Source: Bacteroidota bacterium
Lineage (GTDB): Bacteria; Bacteroidota; Rhodothermia; Rhodothermales; UBA10348
Direction: 5' to 3'
Length of the DNA stretch: 62,770 nt
NCBI GenBank assembly: GCA_029262775.1
Contig: JAJCYR010000076.1
Span: 1 to 62,770 of the forward strand
Positions 26,584 to 35,822 of this stretch are shown in pieces. The notes under the pieces were generated by a model. That model worked only from the letters and a program-made list of their open reading frames with translations, was not told the origin of the DNA and did not search any database. Numbering within the stretch: position 1 is the first letter of the stretch; the number at the start of each line of letters is the position of its first letter. The translations under genes were made by a program, and so were the position numbers.

Positions 26584-27393
26584 ATGAGCATATCGCCCGT
26601 GGTGGTCAAAGTAGGCGGTGCGCTGCTCGGCGAACACGTGGACCGGCGTACCTTCTGGAAGCAGATTGCCGGGCTGGGGCCGGCCGTCGTGGTACACGGC
26701 GGCGGGCCCCAGCTGACGGAAATGGCCAAACGACTCGGCCACACCCCTCGTATGGTCCAGGGGCGGCGCGTGACCGGCCCGCACGATCTGGATATCGTGC
26801 GCTGGGTGCTTCGCGGCGAACTCTCGACGCTGCTCGTGACCGAGGCGCTTGGGTGCGGCGTGCGGGCCGTCGGCGTCAGCGCCGTCGACGCGGACATGGT
26901 CCGCGTCACGCGCCGCCCGCCCTGGAACGTGGACGGGGAGGTTGTTGACTTCGGCTTTGTGGGCGACGTGGAGCGCATACAGGCGGGCCTCCTCGGGGAT
27001 CTGCTGGCAGCCGGATATACCCCGATTGTGACCCCGATGGGTCGGGATGCCGACGGGCAGATCTACAATGTCAACGCAGACACGATTGCAGCGGCCGTCG
27101 CCGGAGCCGTTGGGGCGGAGGCCTTGCTGCTCGTGACCGAAGCCGCGGCCGTTCGAGACGCTGACGGCGAACGCCTGCCCGAGCTGAGGACAGACGACAT
27201 AGACAGAGGGAAAGCCGAGGGCTGGATTACCGGCGGCATGCGCGTCAAGGTCGACGTCGCCCTCAGCGCCCTCGCAGGCGGTACCCGGTCCGTCTGGATC
27301 TGTGGCCCCGACGACATCGGCGGCCGCCTCCGAGCCACGCGAATTGTTCCGGGAGCAGGTGTGCAGGCGGCAGACAGGGGAGGGCTGGCATGA
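26584..27393 (+). CDS. argB: N-acylglutamate kinase
   Basis: ArgB phosphorylates N-acylglutamate, normally the second step of the pathway. It is 269 aa. The family motifs are VVVKVGGALLG at the N-terminus, AVVVHGGGPQLTEMAKRLG, then MVQGRRVT, YNVNADTIAAAVAGAV and the closing GGMRVKVDVAL. The ATG at 26584 was chosen because homology begins there; an in-frame ATG at 26551 lies in the tandem repeat. It overlaps argE by 4 bp. The kinase is upstream of argE in the operon but acts before argC, so gene order does not follow pathway order. Confidence 0.94.
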   Translation: MSISPVVVKVGGALLGEHVDRRTFWKQIAGLGPAVVVHGGGPQLTEMAKRLGHTPRMVQGRRVTGPHDLDIVRWVLRGELSTLLVTEALGCGVRAVGVSAVDADMVRVTRRPPWNVDGEVVDFGFVGDVERIQAGLLGDLLAAGYTPIVTPMGRDADGQIYNVNADTIAAAVAGAVGAEALLLVTEAAAVRDADGERLPELRTDDIDRGKAEGWITGGMRVKVDVALSALAGGTRSVWICGPDDIGGRLRATRIVPGAGVQAADRGGLA

Positions 27394-28547
27394 GCGCCGT
27401 ATCTACCCAGAAAGATGCGCTGAAACTGCACCGCGACTTGGTAGCCATTCCGTCGCTGAGCCGGCAGGAAGCCGCCGCTTCCGACCATCTGGAAGCCTGG
27501 TTCCGGGCCCGCGATATCGACGTTGTGCGATATGGTGACAATGTGGTCGCATCCGCCGGAGACGACGCTGGACCCGAGGGAGGTCCGAGCGGTGCTGCTC
27601 CGAGAACGCTACTTGTGAATTCACACCTCGACGTCGTCCCCCCGTCGGCCGATCATCCGTTTCCACCCTTCGACCCCGTGGTGCATGACGGAGCCGTTTG
27701 GGGGCGGGGCTCGGTCGATGCAAAGGGGTGCGTGGCGGCCATGGCCGGGGCGCTCGTAGCGTGGTCGCGGCGGAAGCGGCGGTCAACAGGCCGCGTTCTG
27801 GGCGCGTTCACGACGTGCGAGGAGTTGGGCGGCGCAGAAAATGGCCTTGAAGAAATTCTTCCTCGGCTGGGGACGTTGCACGCGGCGCTTGTCGGGGAAC
27901 CGACCGGCATGCAGCCCTGCACGGCGCAGAAGGGACTGCTCATACTGAAACTCGTTGCGCGGGGCCGGACGGCGCACGCCGCGCGCGCCGGGGAAGGCGA
28001 GAATGCCATTGTGAAGGCGTCCGAGGCAGTTCGCCTGTTGGAATCGCTACAGTTTGCGCCCGACGATCCGCTTCTGGGGCCGGTGACCTGTGTGCCCACA
28101 GTTATCGAAGGGGGGTCGGCCCGCAACGTCGTGCCGGACGCCTGCACCGTGTGGCTCGACATCCGCTCGACACCCACCTGGCCGCACGATCGGATTCTCG
28201 CGCACGTGACAGACAAAATGGGAGCGCTTGTGGATGTCCACGTCCACAGTGACCGGCTCTATCCAATGGGCACGGCCGAGGCCGAAGACATTGTGCAGGC
28301 GTGTATCCACGGGGCACGTCGCGATGGGCAAGCGCCCTTTGGGTCGCCCACCGTCTCCGACTGGGTGCATCTGGGCCGTCTGCCAGCGGTCAAAATAGGC
28401 CCCGGAGACAGCCGCCTCTCCCATACGCCGCGCGAACATCTACCCATCGCTGAGCTTGAGGAGGCCATTTTCATGTACGCCGACATCATGGAGGCGTATC
28501 ATGGCTCCGTATCTCGCACGGAGTTGATTCACTACAACACGAAATAG
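27390..28547 (+). CDS. argE: N-acylcitrulline deacylase, M20 family
   Basis: This M20 metallohydrolase is placed to remove the acyl group from N-acylcitrulline to give citrulline, as ArgE-like enzymes do in the transcarbamylase route. It is 385 aa. The metal-ligand motifs are LVNSHLDVVPPS, VWGRGSVDAKGCVAAMAGA and TTCEELGGAENG. The C-terminal dimerisation part has the usual HTPREHLPIAELEEAI ending, which supplies a late histidine ligand. Start overlaps argB by 4 bp. The substrate is inferred from context; the family also includes acetylornithine deacetylases and peptidases. Confidence 0.88.
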   Translation: MSAVSTQKDALKLHRDLVAIPSLSRQEAAASDHLEAWFRARDIDVVRYGDNVVASAGDDAGPEGGPSGAAPRTLLVNSHLDVVPPSADHPFPPFDPVVHDGAVWGRGSVDAKGCVAAMAGALVAWSRRKRRSTGRVLGAFTTCEELGGAENGLEEILPRLGTLHAALVGEPTGMQPCTAQKGLLILKLVARGRTAHAARAGEGENAIVKASEAVRLLESLQFAPDDPLLGPVTCVPTVIEGGSARNVVPDACTVWLDIRSTPTWPHDRILAHVTDKMGALVDVHVHSDRLYPMGTAEAEDIVQACIHGARRDGQAPFGSPTVSDWVHLGRLPAVKIGPGDSRLSHTPREHLPIAELEEAIFMYADIMEAYHGSVSRTELIHYNTK

Positions 28548-28578
28548 GGCGCGGTAATACGTTCCCCAATCCGGATCT

Positions 28579-29919
28579 ATGAACAGGAAACCCATCTGGT
28601 TCAAGGAAGGCGCCGCCGCGGACTGGGTCACCCGGTTCACCGTGGGCGACGACCCGTACTGGGACACGATCCTCCTTCCATACGACCTGCGCGCCTCGCG
28701 CGCCCATGCCCGCGGCCTGTTGGCGGCCGGCGTATTGTCGGACAAGGAGTTCCGCTTGTTGGACGAGGCCATTACCGAACTGGAAGGGCTCGACAATCTG
28801 GTCGTGGAGGTATCGGACGAAGATTGCCACTCCCTCATTGAGCGCCTCCTCACGGAGCGCGTCGGCGACGTGGGGCGGCGCATTCATACGGGCAGAAGCC
28901 GGAATGACCAGGTGCTCGCCGCACTTCGTCTCTGGATGATGGATGCGCTCGATGTGCTCATGCGCGGCCTCGCAGGCGTCGCAACCGCGCTCCTCGACAT
29001 GGCCGACGACGGACACGACCGTTTCCTGCCAGGGTATACCCACATGCAGCGGGCCATGCCGTCGACGGTGGCCGTCTGGGCGCACGGATACGCCGAGAAC
29101 CTGATTGCTGACCTGCGGGCCATGACCCACGCCAAGAGGCAGGTCAGCGCCTCGCCCCTCGGCAGCGCGGCCGGATACGGCGTGCCGTTCCTGGACATGG
29201 CCCGCCAGCAGGTGTCCGATGAACTTGGTTTTGACCGGTTGCAGATGAGTGTTGCCGCCGTGCAGCTCTCGCGCGGCAAGCTGGAACTGCACGCCGTACA
29301 CGCCATGGTGCAGGCGGCCATGACGCTCAATCGCCTGGCGTCCGATTTGGTCCTCTACGCCAGCGCCGAGTTTGGTTTCGTAACGCTGCCTCGCGAATAC
29401 ACCACGGGCAGCAGCATCATGCCGCAGAAACGGAACCCGGACGTGCTGGAGTTGGCGCGGGCCGCGCTGCACCGGATTACGGCCGAAATGCAGGTGCTCA
29501 TTTCCGTGCCGTCAAACCTCTCCTCGGGCTACCATCGCGACCTGCAACTCACCAAGGAAGCGGTCATGCGGGCGCTTCTGCGGGGCCAGGACCTGGTCGC
29601 GGCCATGCAGGCCATCCTGCCGGGCGTGCAGTTCATGGACGAACGCATCCAGGCAGCTCGTTCGGCCGATCTCTACGCCACCGCGCGGGCACTTGACCTG
29701 GTACAGCAGGGCGTGCCCTTCCGGACGGCCTACCAGCAAACTGCCGAGGCTCCGGACGCGTGGGAGGCCTACCGCACGGCCCCGGCCTCGGAGACCTACA
29801 TGCATGAAGGTGCTCCGGGCCGCACCCGCACCGCGGGTGCGGCCCTCCGCACCGAACTCGAACATGTCACGTCTGGAGCGGGCAGCCGCGCTACATCCGG
29901 AACAGGTACTGGAGTTTGA
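28579..29919 (+). CDS. argH: Argininosuccinate lyase
   Basis: ArgH splits argininosuccinate into arginine and fumarate, the final step. It is 446 aa. Motifs include EDCHSLIERLLTERVG, IHTGRSRNDQVLAALRLW (ASL signature region), PGYTHMQRAMPST and the fumarase/lyase signature GSSIMPQKRNPDV. It follows argE by 31 bp and ends the operon. Its 3' end overlaps the convergent DUF5916 gene by 29 bp. The C-terminal about 30 residues are Gly/Thr/Ser-rich and may be non-essential. Confidence 0.95.
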   Translation: MNRKPIWFKEGAAADWVTRFTVGDDPYWDTILLPYDLRASRAHARGLLAAGVLSDKEFRLLDEAITELEGLDNLVVEVSDEDCHSLIERLLTERVGDVGRRIHTGRSRNDQVLAALRLWMMDALDVLMRGLAGVATALLDMADDGHDRFLPGYTHMQRAMPSTVAVWAHGYAENLIADLRAMTHAKRQVSASPLGSAAGYGVPFLDMARQQVSDELGFDRLQMSVAAVQLSRGKLELHAVHAMVQAAMTLNRLASDLVLYASAEFGFVTLPREYTTGSSIMPQKRNPDVLELARAALHRITAEMQVLISVPSNLSSGYHRDLQLTKEAVMRALLRGQDLVAAMQAILPGVQFMDERIQAARSADLYATARALDLVQQGVPFRTAYQQTAEAPDAWEAYRTAPASETYMHEGAPGRTRTAGAALRTELEHVTSGAGSRATSGTGTGV

Positions 29920-32257
29920 AGAACACCTGTCGCCGGGTCTGGCCGAACACGGTTCGTTGCAGCGTATCCGATTCGGCCGACGGGCTTGCCGGGTCCACGA
30001 CCAATCGATCCTGCAGCTCGTGGGAAGAGCCCACGTGGAACACGGTAAACGGACTGATCCGGTAGGTCACGAGGGGATCGATCTGGAGCGACTCCGCAAA
30101 GTCGTTGTACTGCACGACGACACGGGCCAGTAGTTTGCGCGTGAACTGGTAGTTCGTCCGCGTTCGGAGAATGTATCCTGAAAAGAAATTTTCTTCGGTA
30201 TCAATACTCTTCAGCCGTGAAAAATTCAGACTGGGAGAAAAAACCAGGCGATTATTCGGTCGCAGTACAGCGTTCAGCCCGCCATTGAACTGCTTGCCCA
30301 GCTCCGGCGTCGCCGTGCGGAAAATCGCTTCGCCGAGCGACACATTGGCGCCCAACTGCACCTGCTTCGTGAGTATGGTACTCACGTTGGCGCTGCCCTT
30401 GAGCATGTTGTCAAACTGGACGCCCGCAAAGCGCTCGCTCGATGTATTGATGTCCATGTTCACGAACGTCTGCCGGATGAGCTGCGCCCGAAGGCCGGCT
30501 ACAGCCCAGTTGTCCTTGCGCACGCCATCCCAGTTCCAGACGCGTCCGACCGCCATCCACGGCGATATCCGGTCAATGAACCGATTTTCTTCCGGCCAGA
30601 AACTGTAATCCTGGAAAAAGGTCACGCGGCGGTTGTCGTTCTGCGTCACGAACCCGTTTTCCGTCCGGAACGTCGGGCTCGAATGCCAATAGTCGACATC
30701 AAACGACCAGTGGCGGGCACTCCGCTCCAGACTTGAATAGAGCGCGTTGCCCCAGAAGGACTCCCCGTCCAGCGCCAGCGTATGGTCGTCCCGGTCGAAC
30801 GTGCCGCCCAGCCCGGCCGCCTCACTGGCGCGGATGGCCTCCTGGCCATCTGCCTCACGCGTCCGGTGTCCAAGGGCCTGCCACTCAAACTGGTACTTGG
30901 TCCGGAAACGGACGACGCCGTCCACTCCGAACGTCGTGCCCGATCCGCCCATGTCATAGCGGCGGTCCGACACCAGTCCGGCCACGAACGAGTTGTTTTC
31001 GAACGAACGACGCGCCCGTGCAATCGCCGACCAGCTCTCCCCGGCCGATACCAGGCGACTGCTTTCCTCGAGCGGAATCAGCAGCGGTGAGTTTTCGTCC
31101 CGCGCGGCGATGTATCCGAGCGTCCAGTTGCCACTGCGTCCGGAGAGTTTGCTGGCGGCAATCGGGTCGTTGATGGAACGCGTGTAGACGACATTGAAGT
31201 TTGTATTGTAGAGGTCCGAACCCTCCTGGAAAAACTCGCGCCGTTCCGGAAAGAAAAGCGCAAAGGGTGTGTTGACATCTATCTGGGCCACATCCGACTC
31301 GATTTGGCTGAAGTCGGGGTTGATGGTCGCATCGACCGTGATTTCGGATGTCAGACCGTACTTCAGGTTGAGCGATGGAGTGGTGTTGGCGCGGTCGTTG
31401 TCGAGCTTGCCCGACGAAGCATCCCACTGCGAGCTTTGGCTACCGGTAAAGGACGGCAGGATTTCAACATTCCTCCCCGGCGAAACACCCTCAATTCCCG
31501 AAATGTGACCAAACTGGCAGGGCGAACAGGGATTGTCCCGGTCCGTTGCCGCCCATGAGTAGCGGTTGCGGGTCTCCCGTGGGTGGGTTATCCAGTGTGT
31601 AAGCCTCCAGGTCTGAATATCTCGCTCCGGGAAGCGCAGGCTCCGGAAGGGAATGGCCATTTCGACGATGTAGCCGTTCTCGGTGATGACGCCAGCCGAT
31701 GAATAAACGAGGTCAAATGAAGAGTCTTCGCCTTGGGGACTGGACCGGGTGTCTCCCTGGATTCCAAACGGATTCGCCGCTACAAAGTAGACCGTCTGTC
31801 CATCACCATTTGTGTCGAGTAGGAATCCCGCGTAATCATCCTGCCAAATGGCATCGCGTTCCGAATAGCGGGCGCGAATCAGATCCGGGTCATCTATAAT
31901 TTCGTATGCCACGTACAGATTCTCGCTGTCATAGGCCATCCAGGCAGTGATATCGATTGGAGGCCTGGCCTGTTCGACAGGAAAGTTTTCAGAAAAGCCG
32001 GTCATTCGGTGAGCGCGCTGCCACACGGCATCCGACAGATCGCCGTCGAGCACAGGCCGGGCACTGACGCGGGGAATACGCGCTTCCGGCTCAATAAGAG
32101 GCACGAAATCGGCCTTTTTGGCCGATAGGGCCCTTTCCTGCCGACTTAGATCCGAATCGCCTGAGGAGAGTTGCGCGAGGGCGGGAGATGGCGACACAAG
32201 CGCGGCGGAAACGACAAAGCAAAAAGCCCACGCGGCCAAACGGTATAACGTATACAT
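29891..32257 (-). CDS. DUF5916 outer-membrane protein with CBM9-like domain
   Basis: This is a 788-aa secreted outer-membrane protein of the DUF5916 family common in Bacteroidota. A signal peptide (AAWAFCFVVSAALVSPSPALAQ) is followed by a CBM9-like sandwich (about 60-230; RVSARPVLDGDLSDAVWQ, VAYEIIDDPDLIRARYSERD, YAGFLLDTNGDGQTVYFVAA). Then comes a beta-rich domain likely to form a membrane barrel (TVDATINPDFSQIESDVAQI, PERREFFQEGSDLYN). Its function is unknown; some family members occur near TonB systems and carbohydrate uptake genes. The start at 32257 was chosen for the signal peptide; the frame extends further. It converges on argH. Confidence 0.85.
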   Translation of the reverse strand: MYTLYRLAAWAFCFVVSAALVSPSPALAQLSSGDSDLSRQERALSAKKADFVPLIEPEARIPRVSARPVLDGDLSDAVWQRAHRMTGFSENFPVEQARPPIDITAWMAYDSENLYVAYEIIDDPDLIRARYSERDAIWQDDYAGFLLDTNGDGQTVYFVAANPFGIQGDTRSSPQGEDSSFDLVYSSAGVITENGYIVEMAIPFRSLRFPERDIQTWRLTHWITHPRETRNRYSWAATDRDNPCSPCQFGHISGIEGVSPGRNVEILPSFTGSQSSQWDASSGKLDNDRANTTPSLNLKYGLTSEITVDATINPDFSQIESDVAQIDVNTPFALFFPERREFFQEGSDLYNTNFNVVYTRSINDPIAASKLSGRSGNWTLGYIAARDENSPLLIPLEESSRLVSAGESWSAIARARRSFENNSFVAGLVSDRRYDMGGSGTTFGVDGVVRFRTKYQFEWQALGHRTREADGQEAIRASEAAGLGGTFDRDDHTLALDGESFWGNALYSSLERSARHWSFDVDYWHSSPTFRTENGFVTQNDNRRVTFFQDYSFWPEENRFIDRISPWMAVGRVWNWDGVRKDNWAVAGLRAQLIRQTFVNMDINTSSERFAGVQFDNMLKGSANVSTILTKQVQLGANVSLGEAIFRTATPELGKQFNGGLNAVLRPNNRLVFSPSLNFSRLKSIDTEENFFSGYILRTRTNYQFTRKLLARVVVQYNDFAESLQIDPLVTYRISPFTVFHVGSSHELQDRLVVDPASPSAESDTLQRTVFGQTRRQVFFKLQYLFRM

Positions 32258-32487
32258 GCGAAGTTCGGGGTGTAAATCATGGGGAACCAGGGCGTGGTGG
32301 GGTTTTCGTTCGACCCGGTACGGAGTTTCACCGTTTGGGGTTACAGGTACTTGGAGTGTGATGAATCGTAAAAGTTGGCAAGACACCGAAAAAAATTCAC
32401 CAGACTTGCAAATATGGCCGCCACGCTCCTTCTTTGGACAACATGGTAGCCGAATACCCCAAATCACCCCATCTGTGGCCCGTAGAC

Positions 32488-32580
32488 ATGAATAGAAAGC
32501 TCAAGAAACAGCTCATTACCGCCGCCCTCATCATTGTTGGCCTCTTCGTCATCTTCGCCATCGTGAGCCGGATTGCCTGA
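32488..32580 (+). CDS. 30-aa single-pass membrane peptide
   Basis: The ATG at 32488 encodes a 30-aa peptide, MNRKLKKQ, followed by one hydrophobic helix (LITAALIIVGLFVIFAIVS) and Arg. It lies divergent from the DUF5916 gene and about 60 bp upstream of the transaldolase gene. Basic N-terminus plus single helix suggests an inner-membrane small protein; no family was recognised. Very short, so it could be spurious. Confidence 0.45.
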   Translation: MNRKLKKQLITAALIIVGLFVIFAIVSRIA

Positions 32581-32639
32581 TGAGCGCGTGCCGGTTACCT
32601 TTCGGCAATTGAATTCTGCCACGACATTTCCGGTAACGC

Positions 32640-33296
32640 ATGAAGTTTTTTATCGATACAGCGGATCTTGATGAGATTCGCGAGGCCAACGACCTGGGCG
32701 TTTTGGACGGCGTCACGACGAATCCGTCGTTGATGAAGAAGACGGGGGGAGTTGACTTTCACGCCCACATCCTGAAAATCTGCGAAATTGTGGACGGGGA
32801 CGTGTCGGCCGAAGTCACGGCGACCGATTACGACGGTATGATGACGCAGGCGCACGAATTGGCAGCCATCCATGAAAACGTCGTCGTCAAGATTCCGCTC
32901 ATCAGGGAGGGTATCAAGGCCATAAAAACCCTCTCGGGCGAGGGAATCAAGACCAATTGCACGCTCTGTTTTTCAGCATCGCAGGCGCTGATTGCGGCCA
33001 AGGCGGGGGCCACCTACATTTCGCCGTTCATAGGTCGGCTGGATGACATTTCGGCCACCGGCATGGAGCTCATTGGGCAGATTGTTCAGATCTATTCCAA
33101 CTACGGGTACGAAACCGAGGTGCTCGCCGCATCCATCCGGCATCCGCTGCACGTCGTGGAGTCCGCCATGATGGGGGCTGACGTGGCGACCATCCCGTTC
33201 AACGTCATTACGCAGCTTCTCAAGCATCCGCTCACGGACAGCGGGTTGGAGCGGTTCATGGCCGATTGGGAAGCGTTCGAAAGCGTATCCCGCTAA
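32640..33296 (+). CDS. Transaldolase, small TalC/FSA-like type
   Basis: This 218-aa enzyme belongs to the small transaldolase group, which moves a dihydroxyacetone unit in the pentose phosphate pathway or acts as fructose-6-phosphate aldolase. Motifs are [42 protein letters not shown] with the Schiff-base lysine, [19 protein letters not shown] and [10 protein letters not shown]. The residue separating aldolase and transaldolase activity cannot be assigned safely by eye. It lies 12 bp upstream of the nuclease gene on the same strand. Confidence 0.93.
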   Translation: MKFFIDTADLDEIREANDLGVLDGVTTNPSLMKKTGGVDFHAHILKICEIVDGDVSAEVTATDYDGMMTQAHELAAIHENVVVKIPLIREGIKAIKTLSGEGIKTNCTLCFSASQALIAAKAGATYISPFIGRLDDISATGMELIGQIVQIYSNYGYETEVLAASIRHPLHVVESAMMGADVATIPFNVITQLLKHPLTDSGLERFMADWEAFESVSR

Positions 33297-33308
33297 GGGG
33301 CGGTACCT

Positions 33309-34715
33309 ATGCTGTATGTACCTCTTGGCGGCGCAGTCGAAGAAATCGGGGCCAGTTGTCACTTTCTGTTTGTGGATGGTACCGGGATCCTTCTCGACGC
33401 GGGGTCCGATCCGGAAAAGGAAGGCCGCGCCAGCGTGCCCGATTTCAAGCGTATTCACGACCGGCCCGACTGGCATGTGGACCACATTGTGCTCTCGCAT
33501 GCCCACCATGACCACATAGGCTCCCTGCCGGTGGCCGTGCGCGAGTTTCCGCACGCTCATGTCCACATGACCGCGCCGACCCGCAAGTTGCTCGACATTC
33601 TGCTGCCAGCATCTGCGCGGTTGCAGCGCCGTCGCCTGATGGAGGGCGTCACCACGGAAGACCCGCTCTACACGGAGGACGACCTCGAGACAGGTTCCTA
33701 CCTCTACCTCGTCCACGATTACGAGACCGACTTCGATCTGACGGGCCTTCGGGGCGGCTTTCCCGTCACCGGCCGATTCTACGATGCGGGACATATCCTC
33801 GGCTCGGCCGGGGTGCTCATTACAGCCGAGGACGAGGGCCGCACCCGGCGCATTTTCTATACGGGCGATACAGGACTCCAGTCGCAGACCATTATCCCGG
33901 GTGCCGTCTATCCGGAAGAGCCTGTGGACGTGCTGCTGCTGGAGTCGACACTCGGTGCAGATACCGAAGCTGAAAAATACCCGCGCCGCGGTGAGGCGAA
34001 GCGGCTTGGGGAATCGGTCGCAAGAGTCCTGGCGAAAGGGGGCGTCGTTCTCATTCCAGCGTTTTCGCTGGGTCGTAGTCAGGAAATGATTGCGCTCATG
34101 GATCAGTACAAGCGCAGGAAGCTCATCCCTGACGACACGCCCATTTACACGGCGGGCATGATGCGTGCCATTTCCGATGTGTATGACAAGACCCGATTCA
34201 TTTCGCCCAGGCTGAATGAGGATTTTGAAGTCTACGGCGTGCCGCAGCGCCGGCTGCCACGGGGGAATTCCGGCCTCAACGAAGCACTTCGCGAGCCGGG
34301 GATCTTCATTGTGGGTAGCGGCATGATGTTCGAGAATACGATCTCGAACCGGATTGCGCAGCGCATTGCATCGCACGAAAAAAACGGCATCTTTCTCGTC
34401 GGATTTGCCCGCGAGGATTCACCGGCCGACCTGCTGCTTCGCGCCTCCGAAGAGGAGGGTCCGGGCGCAGAGGTGGTTATCAGCCGCGCGCACGGCGCCC
34501 AGAGCGTACTGTGCGCCATCGAGCGCTTCCGCTTCAGCGGCCACAGCAACCGTAGGGACCTGCTCGAAATCGTAGACGATCTTGAGCCCGAAACCATCGT
34601 GCTCCTGCACGGTGAGCAGGCCGCCCGGCAGTGGATGAAGGACAACATCAGCTACTTCCATGCCGATGTGGATGTACGTATGCCGGAGAAGGGCAACGAA
34701 GTCTGGGTAGACTGA
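33309..34715 (+). CDS. Metallo-beta-lactamase/beta-CASP RNA-processing nuclease
   Basis: This 468-aa protein is a beta-CASP metallo-nuclease related to CPSF73/YSH1 exonucleases. The zinc motif is HIVLSHAHHDHIG, followed by MBL motifs 3 and 4 (FYDAGHILGSAGVLI, IFYTGDTG). The beta-CASP part has LLLESTLGADTEAEKYPRRG and LIPAFSLGRSQEMIALMDQ, and the C-terminal motif RFSGHSNRRDLLEIV matches the HSxxxD motif of RNA-specific members. No signal peptide is present, so it is cytoplasmic. The start at 33309 follows the transaldolase by 12 bp, so the two form a pair. Confidence 0.88.
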   Translation: MLYVPLGGAVEEIGASCHFLFVDGTGILLDAGSDPEKEGRASVPDFKRIHDRPDWHVDHIVLSHAHHDHIGSLPVAVREFPHAHVHMTAPTRKLLDILLPASARLQRRRLMEGVTTEDPLYTEDDLETGSYLYLVHDYETDFDLTGLRGGFPVTGRFYDAGHILGSAGVLITAEDEGRTRRIFYTGDTGLQSQTIIPGAVYPEEPVDVLLLESTLGADTEAEKYPRRGEAKRLGESVARVLAKGGVVLIPAFSLGRSQEMIALMDQYKRRKLIPDDTPIYTAGMMRAISDVYDKTRFISPRLNEDFEVYGVPQRRLPRGNSGLNEALREPGIFIVGSGMMFENTISNRIAQRIASHEKNGIFLVGFAREDSPADLLLRASEEEGPGAEVVISRAHGAQSVLCAIERFRFSGHSNRRDLLEIVDDLEPETIVLLHGEQAARQWMKDNISYFHADVDVRMPEKGNEVWVD

Positions 34716-34754
34716 CCCTGCAGCGCGTCCGGCCGGGCGCGCCCTGTGGAGGCG

Positions 34755-35759
34755 TCAGAAATTCAGCAGCGGAAGTACCTTGAACCGCTTCTTGTCCGCC
34801 GCATGGTTGATAAGGCCGATCTGCACGCCCCGCAGGTTGCGTGCGTAATTGTACAGCCCAATCGTCAAGCCGCGCTGCTCGCCCCGCACAATCGATACAG
34901 CGCTCGCGGCAAGGCCCTGCTGGAAGCCCTCTTCAATCCGGAAGTAACCGGGAGCCACAATCAGACCGTTTGCGCTTTCGGCCCCGATGGCAAATCCGGC
35001 TGCATGCAGCCCTGTCATGGTGCCTCCGGAGGCCGTTGCGAAGCCGCTGAGCGATACGCCCTTGAGATGGCCGCCTGCGCCAGCGCCCACTCCGCTCAGC
35101 ACGAGGCCGGTGATATTGCCGCCAGCGCCAGTACCGAGGCCGGTGATCATTACGCCCAGGACGTTACCGCCCACCCCGGCACCTAAACCAGCCACGCCGA
35201 TGCCATCGAAATCACCGCCCGCACCCACACCGAGGCCAGCCAGGACCAGGCCGGCGACATTTCCACCGGCTCCAGCGCCCATACCAGCCAGCACCACACC
35301 GCTCAGTTCGCCACCGGCACCCGCCCCAATCCCGGCAGTCACCAGGCCGCGGACGTTTCCGCCGGCGCCCACACCCAGGCCGCCGGAAACGAGACCGGTC
35401 ACGTTCCGGCCTGCTCCTACGCCGAGCCCGCCTACAGCGACTCCGGTCAGGTCTTTCCCTGCACCGACACCCAGCAGTCCCCATCCGTAGCCTGTAATGA
35501 ATTCAGCTGATGTGGCAGGGAGTCCGAGGGCGACGCCGTTGACCGTGCCCTGCATGGGTTCATGGGCCGTCCAGATGGTTGCGTTCACTCCGCGCACCTT
35601 GCGCATGTCGCGGTCGCGAAAATTGAGCCGGAGGCCGGTTACCTCTTCGCTGTCTCCGATGGAGAGGCCAACGCCGTCGACCATGAGGTCGAGGCTCTGG
35701 CGAGCCTCAGCGGCGAGGGGAGCAAGAAACAGAAGGGTCAATACAACAAAAATGCGCAT
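34755..35759 (-). CDS. Secreted glycine-rich beta-solenoid protein (LA_2272-like)
   Basis: This 334-aa exported protein has a signal peptide (FVVLTLLFLAPLAAEARQ) and about nine or ten imperfect 16-residue repeats of the type VGAGGNVRGLVTAGIG between residues about 95 and 255. The periodic Gly and branched residues predict a right-handed beta-solenoid. The C-terminus has two related motifs, GLTIGLYNYARNLRGV and GVQIGLINHAAD, and ends VLPLLNF, which resembles the C-terminus of LA_2272 surface-repeat proteins. Function is unknown; a surface or adhesion role is plausible. Start at 35759 chosen for the signal peptide. Confidence 0.7.
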   Translation of the reverse strand: MRIFVVLTLLFLAPLAAEARQSLDLMVDGVGLSIGDSEEVTGLRLNFRDRDMRKVRGVNATIWTAHEPMQGTVNGVALGLPATSAEFITGYGWGLLGVGAGKDLTGVAVGGLGVGAGRNVTGLVSGGLGVGAGGNVRGLVTAGIGAGAGGELSGVVLAGMGAGAGGNVAGLVLAGLGVGAGGDFDGIGVAGLGAGVGGNVLGVMITGLGTGAGGNITGLVLSGVGAGAGGHLKGVSLSGFATASGGTMTGLHAAGFAIGAESANGLIVAPGYFRIEEGFQQGLAASAVSIVRGEQRGLTIGLYNYARNLRGVQIGLINHAADKKRFKVLPLLNF

Positions 35760-35822
35760 GGATATGAGATGGTTGGGTACAATCGAAATCACATGCGCTT
35801 GACGAACAGACCCGCCCGGAGG

